Shown here: positions 1 to 5,066 of the stretch, one piece after another | Layout of the letters: each line of letters starts with the position of its first letter | Position numbering within the stretch: the first letter of the stretch is position 1 | Assembly (NCBI GenBank): GCA_949547975.1 | Contig: CATITW010000231.1 | Span: 1-5,066, forward strand | Direction of reading: 5' to 3' | Origin: Cryomorphaceae bacterium | Lineage (GTDB): Bacteria; Bacteroidota; Bacteroidia; Flavobacteriales; Schleiferiaceae | DNA length: 5,066 nt | The notes under the pieces: generated by a model | Told to the model about the DNA's origin: nothing | The model's input: only the letters and a program-made list of their open reading frames with translations | The model's database searches: none | Position numbers and translations under genes: made by a program

Positions 1-1
1 C

Positions 2-1057
2 GGCTTACTCGCGCGCAAAACACTCTTTTCTCAACCGGGAGGGGATTCGGTTCAAGTGGTGCATACCGCAGAAGCCTTGCAGCGCTTTGGCCATAGAACG
101 TTTATCATAAAAGCTGGCGACCCGCTGCCTGAGGAGCTGGATCTATTGCACTTCTTCAACATCGGCAGACCGGCAGACGCCTTGCCATATTTCAAGCGAT
201 TTAAGGGACAAAAGGTGATAAGCACGGTGTATGTGGAGTATGCAACCGCCGACCGTCAGCGTTTTCCGTTTTTGTTTTCCTTGTTCGGCGAGCACGGTAT
301 GGAATACATCAAAACGATAGCCCGCGCGCGGAATAAGACCGATCGATGGCCGGAGCTCAGCTACCTGCTCAAGGGGCAGCGTAAAAGCATGATGTACCTA
401 TTGAATCATTGCGATAGAATCATCACTTCTTCGATGAGCGAGTTACAGCGCATGAGCACTTGGGCAAAACTTCCAGGCAAATCTTTACGTGATCGTCACC
501 GTCTAGTGCCCCTGGGTATCGACTCAGATTTTATTCATACGCCACAGGATACAGCGGAACGTAAAGGACTTCTTATGGTCGGGCGTTTGGAGTATCTAAA
601 AAACCAATTATCTGTTATCCAGTGGGCGAAACAAATGGACTGGCCCCTCACGGTAGTCGGCGATAAAAACATCAATCAAGAGGAGTATTACGAGCGTTGC
701 CTTGCTGAGGCCGGCCCTCTTACGAAATTCCTACCGTTTCAAAACACTACGGACATCGTCCGATTGATGGACCAGCACAAAGTATTTATCGTACCCTCAC
801 TTTTTGAATCATACTCGCTTGTCGCGTGGGAAGCCGCTGCGCGTGGTATGGCTGTGGTTGCAAACCGGGTAGCAGACATGTCTGAAACGCTGGCTCCTGT
901 GGCCGAGTTTACAGACTTTAAGGTCCCACGTGTTGCTCAAAGCGTCATAGAATTTGAGCTAGCTCAGGAAAAACCGCGCACAAAAAAATCCCAAGCATGG
1001 TTCGAAAACTATACTTGGGATGAAATAGGTCAAAAGATTGACGAAGCCTACCGCTAA
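2..1057 (+). CDS. Glycosyltransferase family 4 (GT-B fold), 5'-truncated by the window edge
   Basis: Probable nucleotide-sugar-dependent glycosyltransferase acting at the cytoplasmic face of the membrane in polysaccharide or glycan assembly; donor and acceptor cannot be told from sequence. The frame is open to the left edge and the first 18 codons before a GTG at 56 encode family-like sequence (KTLFSQPGGDSVQ), so that GTG is an internal valine and the true start lies upstream. In the 351 visible residues, the N-terminal acceptor domain begins with GGDSVQ (about 13-18). The C-terminal donor domain follows VPLGID (169-174) and has VGRLEYLKN (193-201), supplying the conserved Arg and Lys, and an E-x7-E motif in the segment FESYSLVAWE (Glu269 and Glu277). 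The C-terminal FENYTWDEI is typical of the family ending. It is the only plus-strand gene and converges on the LPP20-like gene. Family assignment is firm; specificity is unknown. Confidence 0.9.
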   Translation, partial: GLLARKTLFSQPGGDSVQVVHTAEALQRFGHRTFIIKAGDPLPEELDLLHFFNIGRPADALPYFKRFKGQKVISTVYVEYATADRQRFPFLFSLFGEHGMEYIKTIARARNKTDRWPELSYLLKGQRKSMMYLLNHCDRIITSSMSELQRMSTWAKLPGKSLRDRHRLVPLGIDSDFIHTPQDTAERKGLLMVGRLEYLKNQLSVIQWAKQMDWPLTVVGDKNINQEEYYERCLAEAGPLTKFLPFQNTTDIVRLMDQHKVFIVPSLFESYSLVAWEAAARGMAVVANRVADMSETLAPVAEFTDFKVPRVAQSVIEFELAQEKPRTKKSQAWFENYTWDEIGQKIDEAYR

Positions 1058-1084
1058 GGAAACATCGTCAAAGGAACGCCCGAT
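1058..1084. other. Convergent intergenic gap without a recognisable terminator
   Basis: Only 27 bp separate the stop of the glycosyltransferase from the stop of the LPP20-like gene on the opposite strand. There is no GC-rich stem with a T run on either strand. The only pairing seen is a five-base GGAAC/GTTCC match with an 18-base loop reaching into the neighbouring coding end, which is too weak to call. Transcripts from both sides probably overlap at their 3' ends. Confidence 0.6.
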
Positions 1085-1636
1085 TTACCTCGCTTGTTCC
1101 ATCTCTTTTTCAAACGTCTCTTTAAACTTCTCATAGTTGTAGTCTACCATGATCTTGTCGTTTTTACTGAGCGCTTTGTAGTAGTCTTTTACGATTTTTT
1201 CACCGTCCAATTCCAACGCGATATAGTATTTGAATTTACTGGTCGCAGCAACCTGAGTCACTCGATCACAAGCTACAACGACACCACTTAGACGCTGATC
1301 GATGACCGTTCTTGAGTTTTCTTCAAAGCGCTCCAGTACCTCTTCAACATTGTTCACTTCGATACTCTTCACGTAGTTGTCCGCAACCACTTTCATAGTG
1401 CTTTGAACCATCCCAGCAAGCTCAGTTTTCGCATTGCTCAGGGCCTTTTTCTTTGCAACATTCATATCAGCGCTTTCGCCAAAACTGTATACACGGAAGG
1501 TCTTTTTATCGCTCTTGAATTCAGAACATGGAAGTACCATTTCGGTCTCCCCTTTCGGCACTTTGGTTTTAGAACCACAGCTCACAAGCGCTAAACTCGA
1601 TGCTAGGACTGCGGCAAATAGGAATCTTGCTTTCAT
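1085..1636 (-). CDS. LPP20-like lipoprotein
   Basis: Predicted envelope lipoprotein of 183 residues with no established biochemical role. The N-terminus MKAR plus a hydrophobic stretch ends in a lipobox LVSC, so Cys20 is the expected lipidation site after signal peptidase II cleavage; Gly follows at +2 with no acidic run. Residues about 47-90 resemble the LPP20 family core: an FRVYSFGES strand, then a long helix with regularly spaced alanines (AKKKALSNAKTELAGMVQS). A helix rich in Glu (about 92-110) and two strands (VVVACDRV, FKYYIALEL) follow, then a charged C-terminal tail. Two further cysteines, Cys37 and Cys123, could pair after export (inference). The ATG at 1636 is chosen because it gives a complete signal peptide directly. 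No Shine-Dalgarno sequence is visible, usual for Bacteroidota. It is the last gene of the minus-strand block, 81 bp after its neighbour. The LPP20 call rests on remembered family pattern. Confidence 0.75.
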   Translation of the reverse strand: MKARFLFAAVLASSLALVSCGSKTKVPKGETEMVLPCSEFKSDKKTFRVYSFGESADMNVAKKKALSNAKTELAGMVQSTMKVVADNYVKSIEVNNVEEVLERFEENSRTVIDQRLSGVVVACDRVTQVAATSKFKYYIALELDGEKIVKDYYKALSKNDKIMVDYNYEKFKETFEKEMEQAR

Positions 1637-1717
1637 AGTTTGTAGGTGTTAATTAGGTTGAGTTAGGTAAGGTACGGATCCACTCGAAAGATTATATCCA
1701 AAGGCCGTGCCAAATTC
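1637..1717 (-). promoter_or_regulatory. Leader and possible promoter of the LPP20-like gene
   Basis: This is the only gap in the minus-strand block long enough to hold a promoter. On the minus strand it contains TATAAT (positions 1696 to 1691), about 55 bp before the ATG, with TTTG at 1714 to 1711. The 14-bp gap from TTTG to TATAAT is shorter than expected for a sigma70 promoter, and the sequence after it (TAATCTTTCG) only approximates the Bacteroidota -7 consensus TAnnTTTG. I therefore regard it as a possible weak promoter. No terminator hairpin follows the upstream stop codon, so read-through from the preceding genes is also likely. Confidence 0.3.
1643..1668 (-). repeat. Three phased ACCTA direct repeats
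   Basis: On the plus strand TAGGT occurs at 1643-1647, 1654-1658 and 1664-1668, with start-to-start spacings of 11 and 10 bp, close to one helical turn. Read on the coding strand these are ACCTA copies lying 7 to 32 bases before the LPP20-like start codon. Same-face spacing would suit binding of a regulator to DNA, or the copies may be part of the untranslated leader. The units are only five bases long, with one or two extra matching bases between some copies (TTAGGT twice), so chance is a real possibility. Confidence 0.4.
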
Positions 1718-2206
1718 CTACCATTTACCCTTATCTGCTAATTTTTCGCGCTCCAATTCGAGGAAATCCATCGCTTTACGAACCTGCTTGTCGACATCCT
1801 TGATGCGTTGTAACGTGTGACATAGCGTGCGTTTGCGGCCGTCTGAAAGCTTATTCCAAACACGTTCAATGATTTCATCCTGTGCGATCAACTCCACAAG
1901 AACTTCCGGCAACTCGACCCCGAGCTGATTGGGGTCCTCGTACACCACAACGGAGATCGGTTGTCCCAACTCGTAGGCATGACCTTCCAAGCGGCCACGA
2001 CCAATCATCGAAAAATAGCGTCCATCGCCGTTCGACTGCAAACCGCACTGAAGTTCTAATACATCATCTATACGCAAAATGACACGGGTCTTTCTTCCTT
2101 TCGGAAAACGATCCACCACTTTGGCATCATAAAATACACAACGATAGCCGCCCTTGATCGGGTCGAGCATTTCCATCACGGTATCAAACCGGTACAATTC
2201 TTTCAT
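1718..2206 (-). CDS. DUF1905 / YdeI-OmpD-associated-like protein
   Basis: A 162-residue protein without signal peptide or membrane segment, so probably cytoplasmic. Residues about 20-97 resemble DUF1905, a small beta-barrel-like domain: YRCVFYDAKVVD, a central ELQCGLQSNGDGRYFSMIG stretch, and a final GQPISVVVYED. Residues about 99-152 resemble the helical YdeI/OmpD-associated domain: LPEVLVELIAQD, then a helix with LSDGRKRTLCHTLQRIKD and VRKAMDFLE. Related proteins are loosely linked to bacteriocin protection in database names, but their molecular function is not established. The frame extends back to a TTG at 2215 that overlaps the upstream gene. I choose the ATG at 2206, which begins two bases after the peroxidase stop (TAG-TG-ATG), an arrangement suited to translational coupling. 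A GTG at 2209 sharing a base with that stop is a less likely start. No strong Shine-Dalgarno sequence is present. The stop is TAG at 1718-1720. Confidence 0.78.
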   Translation of the reverse strand: MKELYRFDTVMEMLDPIKGGYRCVFYDAKVVDRFPKGRKTRVILRIDDVLELQCGLQSNGDGRYFSMIGRGRLEGHAYELGQPISVVVYEDPNQLGVELPEVLVELIAQDEIIERVWNKLSDGRKRTLCHTLQRIKDVDKQVRKAMDFLELEREKLADKGKW

Positions 2207-2208
2207 CA

Positions 2209-3270
2209 CTACCAAGGATTTGAAAACGCTGTATCCGTGAGAAAAATTGGATCAGAAAACGTCTTCATGAAGTCGATCAATCCCTGCTTTTGAGCCACGG
2301 ACCAATTTCGACCGATACCAGCCGCCTTCATATTAGGATCGATGGTCGGGCTGGGGTGACCACCTTCATTATAAAACTCCACTACCTCAGCAAGGGTCTG
2401 AAAACGACCATCGTGCATGTAAGGGAAACTGTATTCCACATTGCGCAAGCTCGGCACCTTGAATTTGGCACGATCACTGGCTAAACCGGTCACTCTTTCA
2501 CGACCGGAATTTACTTCGTGCACACTATCTAAACCATTATTAGAGAATTGCAATAAACCAAAAGCACCCATCTGGTACCCGGTGGTGGCTAAACCGTGGC
2601 AATGAAAACAATCGCCTTGTTCGTTGTTGAAAATATCAAAACCTATTTGCTCGCTTGGCGTAAACGTATATGTGCCCTGAACGTACTGATCGAGTTTAGA
2701 AGATCCACTTACCATCGTACGAACAAACTGCGCTAAGGCCTTTGCCGTGCGCTCCTTCGTAATTTCATCATCTCCAAAAGCATCAGTAAACATCTCCAAA
2801 TACCTCGGATCTTGTGCCAATTTCTCCAAAACATCCGGCCAGTTTGCGTGCATTTCGATCGGGTTCACGATAGGATCCTTGACCTGCTCCTCCAAGGTGG
2901 TCATACGACCGTCCCAAAAGAAAAATTGCTGCCAAGCCATATTCGACAAGACCATGGCGTTGATATCACCGCTAATCCCGTCAATACCGACAGAAAAGCG
3001 CATGGGCTCAGCAAAATTGGACTCTTGAAAATGACAACTTCCACAATTCTGCGAGTTGTCGCCACTGAGCCGATCTTCATAAAACAAATGACGCCCTAAA
3101 CGTACCCCTTCTTCGGTGAGTGGGTTGGACGCTGGAAGATCAGGTGTTGGGAAATGCGACGGATAGTCTAAGATTAGTGGCGTAGGTTCATGCACAGGTT
3201 CATCGGGTCCACAGCTTACCGCCATAGACACAAATGCTCCTAATACTATGATCCACTTACGACTGTTCAC
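2209..3270 (-). CDS. Di-haem cytochrome c peroxidase / MauG-family lipoprotein
   Basis: Likely exported peroxidase reducing hydrogen peroxide with electrons from a periplasmic donor, or a MauG-like oxidase; the sequence does not settle which. In 353 residues there is a lipobox AVSC (lipidated Cys20), a Pro-rich linker (about 21-50), haem site 1 CGSCH (76-80), the family motif FWDGR (118-122) followed by TLEEQ, PIEM with the probable catalytic Glu139, haem site 2 CFHCH (221-225) and the YMHDGRF motif with Met285, the likely distal ligand of the second haem. Length and order fit the bacterial CcpA/MauG family. No histidine occurs between haem site 1 and FWDGR, where classical bacterial peroxidases carry the switching distal ligand. 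The GTG at 3270 is chosen because it gives a proper signal peptide (MNSRKW then hydrophobic) and has AGGA ten bases upstream. It overlaps the rluD-like gene by 14 bp. CGPDEP after lipidation carries an acidic pair that could favour surface export (inference). Confidence 0.92.
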   Translation of the reverse strand: MNSRKWIIVLGAFVSMAVSCGPDEPVHEPTPLILDYPSHFPTPDLPASNPLTEEGVRLGRHLFYEDRLSGDNSQNCGSCHFQESNFAEPMRFSVGIDGISGDINAMVLSNMAWQQFFFWDGRMTTLEEQVKDPIVNPIEMHANWPDVLEKLAQDPRYLEMFTDAFGDDEITKERTAKALAQFVRTMVSGSSKLDQYVQGTYTFTPSEQIGFDIFNNEQGDCFHCHGLATTGYQMGAFGLLQFSNNGLDSVHEVNSGRERVTGLASDRAKFKVPSLRNVEYSFPYMHDGRFQTLAEVVEFYNEGGHPSPTIDPNMKAAGIGRNWSVAQKQGLIDFMKTFSDPIFLTDTAFSNPW

Positions 3271-4312
3271 TAAATGTAGGTCCTGATTTCGTGTAGTTCT
3301 CGAATTTACGAATTACCTCCATCATATCTTCAGGAATAACAGTATCAAAAGACATGTGTTCACCACTTTGCGGATGCGTAAAGCCCAACGTCTTTGCATG
3401 GAGTGCATGACGCGGACAAGCTTTGAAACAATTCATAATGAATTGGCGGTATTTCGAAAATGAAGTTCCCTTCAAAATTTTATCGCCGCCGTAACGCTCG
3501 TCATTAAAGAGCGGGTGTCCCAAAAATCGCATGTGTGCACGAATCTGGTGCGTACGTCCGGTCTCTAACTTACAGCTGACCACTGTCACATATCCGAAGC
3601 GTTGCAGCACCTTGTAGTGCGTAACCGCGTGCTTTCCTTCCGAGCCGTCTGGGAACACAGCCATTTGCAAGCGGTCCTTCATACTGCGCCCGATGTGTCC
3701 CTCGATGGTACCTTCCTCTTGCTCGAGGTCTCCCCAAACAATCGCCACATATTCACGCGAAGTAGTACGGTCGTAAAATTGTTTTGCGAGACTACTCATG
3801 CCCAATTCAGACGCGGCTGCCACCATAACGCCCGAAGTATCCTTATCCAAACGGTGTACTAACCCTGGGCGCTCCTCTCCCTGCTTTCCGATCGGTAAAT
3901 TCTCCGCTAAAAACGCAAGTCCATGCACTAAGGTTCCCGTGTAGTTTCCGTGACCCGGGTGACACACCATACCGGGTGCTTTATTCAACACGATCACATG
4001 TTCGTCGCGGTGAACAATCTCAAGAGGCAGCTCTTCAGGACGAATGTCCGAATCTCTCGGTTCATCGCCCAGCACGATCTCGATGGCGTCACCGGCCTTC
4101 ACCTTGAAGCTGCTCTTTACCACTTTACCATTAACGGTCACGGTGCCTGCTTCGGCCGCTTTTTGAATTCTCGTTCTCGAGGTATCCGGCAGTTGATTCA
4201 GTAAAAATTTATCTACGCGAAGCAGCTCTTGACCTTCTTCAGCAACCAAGCGATGGTGTACAAATATTTCATCGAGTTGCACGTCTTCGTCGTGTGTAGG
4301 GTATTCTGACAT
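3257..4312 (-). CDS. rluD: RluA/RluD-family 23S rRNA pseudouridine synthase
   Basis: Cytoplasmic enzyme isomerising uridine to pseudouridine in large-subunit ribosomal RNA. RluD-type members modify helix 69 of 23S rRNA; assignment to RluD rather than another RluA-family member is by overall resemblance and the S4 domain. In 351 residues there is an acidic N-terminal extension (1-28), an S4 RNA-binding domain (about 30-80, LLRVDKFLLNQLPDTSRTRIQ), then the catalytic domain with IVLNKAPGMVCHPG (107-120), HRLDKDTSG (153-161, catalytic Asp156), GRTHQIRAHM (252-261) and RHALHAKTLGF (301-311). All active-site motifs are intact. It is slightly longer than E. coli RluD because of the N-terminal extension. 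The ATG at 4312 lies one base after the stop of the T9SS gene (TAA-T-ATG), and its 3' end overlaps the peroxidase start by 14 bp, so it sits mid-operon. No Shine-Dalgarno sequence is obvious. Confidence 0.95.
   Translation of the reverse strand: MSEYPTHDEDVQLDEIFVHHRLVAEEGQELLRVDKFLLNQLPDTSRTRIQKAAEAGTVTVNGKVVKSSFKVKAGDAIEIVLGDEPRDSDIRPEELPLEIVHRDEHVIVLNKAPGMVCHPGHGNYTGTLVHGLAFLAENLPIGKQGEERPGLVHRLDKDTSGVMVAAASELGMSSLAKQFYDRTTSREYVAIVWGDLEQEEGTIEGHIGRSMKDRLQMAVFPDGSEGKHAVTHYKVLQRFGYVTVVSCKLETGRTHQIRAHMRFLGHPLFNDERYGGDKILKGTSFSKYRQFIMNCFKACPRHALHAKTLGFTHPQSGEHMSFDTVIPEDMMEVIRKFENYTKSGPTFSEQS
3281..3284 (-). promoter_or_regulatory. Possible ribosome binding site of the peroxidase gene
   Basis: The minus strand reads CAGGACC here, giving an AGGA core ten bases before the GTG at 3270. 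It lies inside the 3' end of the rluD-like coding region. Spacing is slightly long and Bacteroidota often do not depend on Shine-Dalgarno pairing, so it is modest support for the GTG start. There is no in-frame ATG nearby that would preserve the signal peptide equally well. Confidence 0.35.
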
Positions 4313-4313
4313 A

Positions 4314-5066
4314 TTAAAGTTTCATCCACTTAAGGTGGTGTATAGCCTTCGATCCTGTGCACACCACTGTGTACATCCCGGAAGGCAGGTGTGTGAGATC
4401 CAAGGGTTGCTGCTCAGGACAACGTCCCTCAAAAACACTTGCCCCTCGGACATCAAAAAGTTGAATATTTGCTCCGGCTGCGTCGATGTGGAGCATTCCA
4501 TTCGAAGGATTCGGATACATTTTTGGAGCGGGTACGTGCTCACCTGATCCCATGTCGTTCTGCGTGTAATTAAAATACGGTTGTAGCAGCAGTGTTCCAG
4601 GCTCTAAGGACGGATACCAATTAAACCCGTCCCCATAGAAACGCGGCATCGAAGTAGGCAGCTCGCGCTGCACGTCAAAACCGACATACATAGGATCCGC
4701 ACTCGTACAAACATAGCCGACCCAAATGTGCGGATAGCTCGCGATTGCCACCGCTGAATCCAGCTCATAAGGAATCATATCATCGCGGTAATACCCCCAA
4801 TTGGGTTCGTACAAGCTATCGCTGAGATAGATCAAATCCCCCGGTGCTCCCACAGAATCGGAAGGGCCCCACACAGCGAGTCTAAAGGTCGAAGTATATC
4901 TATTGCCTGCATCGACAAAGTTTAATCGGACACCCATAAGAGAGTCAGTCATGCCTAGTCCCCCCGTCTGAAAGCGCTGAGCGACACGACCACCGCTGAT
5001 ATTTTGTACGGCATAGGCGCGTTCAGCCGAACCATCGTCTAACGACAAATAGTTGTCCAAGCGCAA
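4314..5066 (-). CDS. Secreted protein with T9SS type A sorting domain, 5'-truncated
   Basis: The C-terminal 250 residues of a protein exported across the outer membrane by the type IX secretion system; function unknown. The frame runs off the right edge and the first visible codon is TTG, best read as internal leucine, so the true start lies beyond base 5066. Visible residues about 9-165 match a beta-rich module common in large secreted Bacteroidota proteins: LDDGSAERAYAV, RVAQRFQT, a DSLMGVRLNF strand, FRLAVWGP, GAPGDLIY, IWVGYVC and GFNWYPSLEPGTLLLQPYF. A short linker leads to the sorting domain (about 179-250) with MYPNPSNG (183-190), IQLFDVRGASVF (201-212), LTHLPSGMYTVV (224-235) and a C-terminal KWMKL; this tail is normally removed or exchanged for a lipid anchor on secretion. 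Cys216 and Cys236 lie inside the sorting domain. The gene sits one base before the rluD-like start, so the two are probably cotranscribed. The sorting domain is certain; the upstream module has no named function. Confidence 0.9.
   Translation of the reverse strand: MRLDNYLSLDDGSAERAYAVQNISGGRVAQRFQTGGLGMTDSLMGVRLNFVDAGNRYTSTFRLAVWGPSDSVGAPGDLIYLSDSLYEPNWGYYRDDMIPYELDSAVAIASYPHIWVGYVCTSADPMYVGFDVQRELPTSMPRFYGDGFNWYPSLEPGTLLLQPYFNYTQNDMGSGEHVPAPKMYPNPSNGMLHIDAAGANIQLFDVRGASVFEGRCPEQQPLDLTHLPSGMYTVVCTGSKAIHHLKWMKL
4317..4532 (-). other. T9SS C-terminal sorting domain (type A)
   Basis: The final 72 codons of the truncated secreted protein form the type A sorting signal: a PAP linker, MYPNPSNG, three predicted strands including IQLFDVRG, the LPSGMY turn and a basic tail ending in Leu. 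This domain is the clearest phylum marker in the window, since it is recognised by the PorU sortase complex found in Bacteroidota. Confidence 0.92.

Noticed and set aside
1073..1100. GGAAC / GTTCC inverted repeat at the convergent gene ends as a bidirectional terminator
   Set aside because: The stem is only five pairs with an 18-base loop, and no T run follows on either strand.
1094..1652. Plus-strand open frames of 63-72 codons opposite the LPP20-like gene
   Set aside because: They are antisense to a gene with an intact lipobox and family-like helix. Their Phe/Leu-rich composition is what the reverse of Lys/Glu-rich coding sequence gives.
1701..1713. GGC-CGT-GCC palindrome after the DUF1905-like stop as a terminator
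   Set aside because: The stem is only three base pairs and no T run follows.
2747..3099. Plus-strand open frames of 93 and 95 codons opposite the peroxidase gene
   Set aside because: They lie wholly antisense to a well-supported di-haem peroxidase, show low-complexity mixed composition with no recognisable motif, and have no convincing start signal.
4322..4547. Alternative frames on both strands (73 and 70 codons) within the T9SS sorting domain region
   Set aside because: The sorting-domain frame has clear family motifs across this interval; the other frames look like shadows of it.
1..5066. A defence system, mobile element, CRISPR array or RNA gene
   Set aside because: No transposase, integrase, nuclease or toxin-like motif, no repeat-spacer pattern, and no tRNA-like cloverleaf or rRNA-like sequence was seen on either strand. 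All space is taken by six ordinary coding genes.

Overview
The window looks like a chromosomal segment of a member of the Bacteroidota, most likely a marine or environmental Flavobacteriales relative. The best evidence is a type IX secretion (T9SS) C-terminal sorting domain, which is essentially restricted to that phylum. Two lipoproteins, weak or absent Shine-Dalgarno sequences and moderate GC content agree with this. Assignment below phylum is inference.

Layout: one plus-strand gene at the left edge encodes a family 4 glycosyltransferase that is cut at its 5' end (reading frame open from base 2, stop at 1057). It converges, with only 27 bp between stops, on a block of five minus-strand genes filling the rest of the window. 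In transcription order (right to left) these are: a T9SS-exported secreted protein cut by the right edge (4314-5066); an RluA/RluD-type 23S rRNA pseudouridine synthase (3257-4312); a di-haem cytochrome c peroxidase/MauG-family lipoprotein (2209-3270); a DUF1905/YdeI-like protein (1718-2206); and, after an 81-bp gap, an LPP20-like lipoprotein (1085-1636).

The first four genes of the block are packed with gaps of 1 to 2 bp or a 14-bp overlap, so they are probably one transcript with coupled translation. The last gene has its own leader, which holds a possible promoter and three helically phased ACCTA repeats, so it may also be transcribed independently. Functionally the block is mixed: one ribosome-modification enzyme, one cytoplasmic protein of unclear role, and three exported envelope proteins. 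I see no common pathway beyond a loose cell-envelope/peroxide-stress theme, and that theme is inference.

No RNA genes, mobile elements, CRISPR arrays or insertion sequences were found. No gene-free stretch exceeds 81 bp. Nothing here convincingly looks like an undescribed system. The points worth a second look are the missing distal histidine in the peroxidase, start-codon corrections in several genes, and the phased repeats upstream of the LPP20-like gene.
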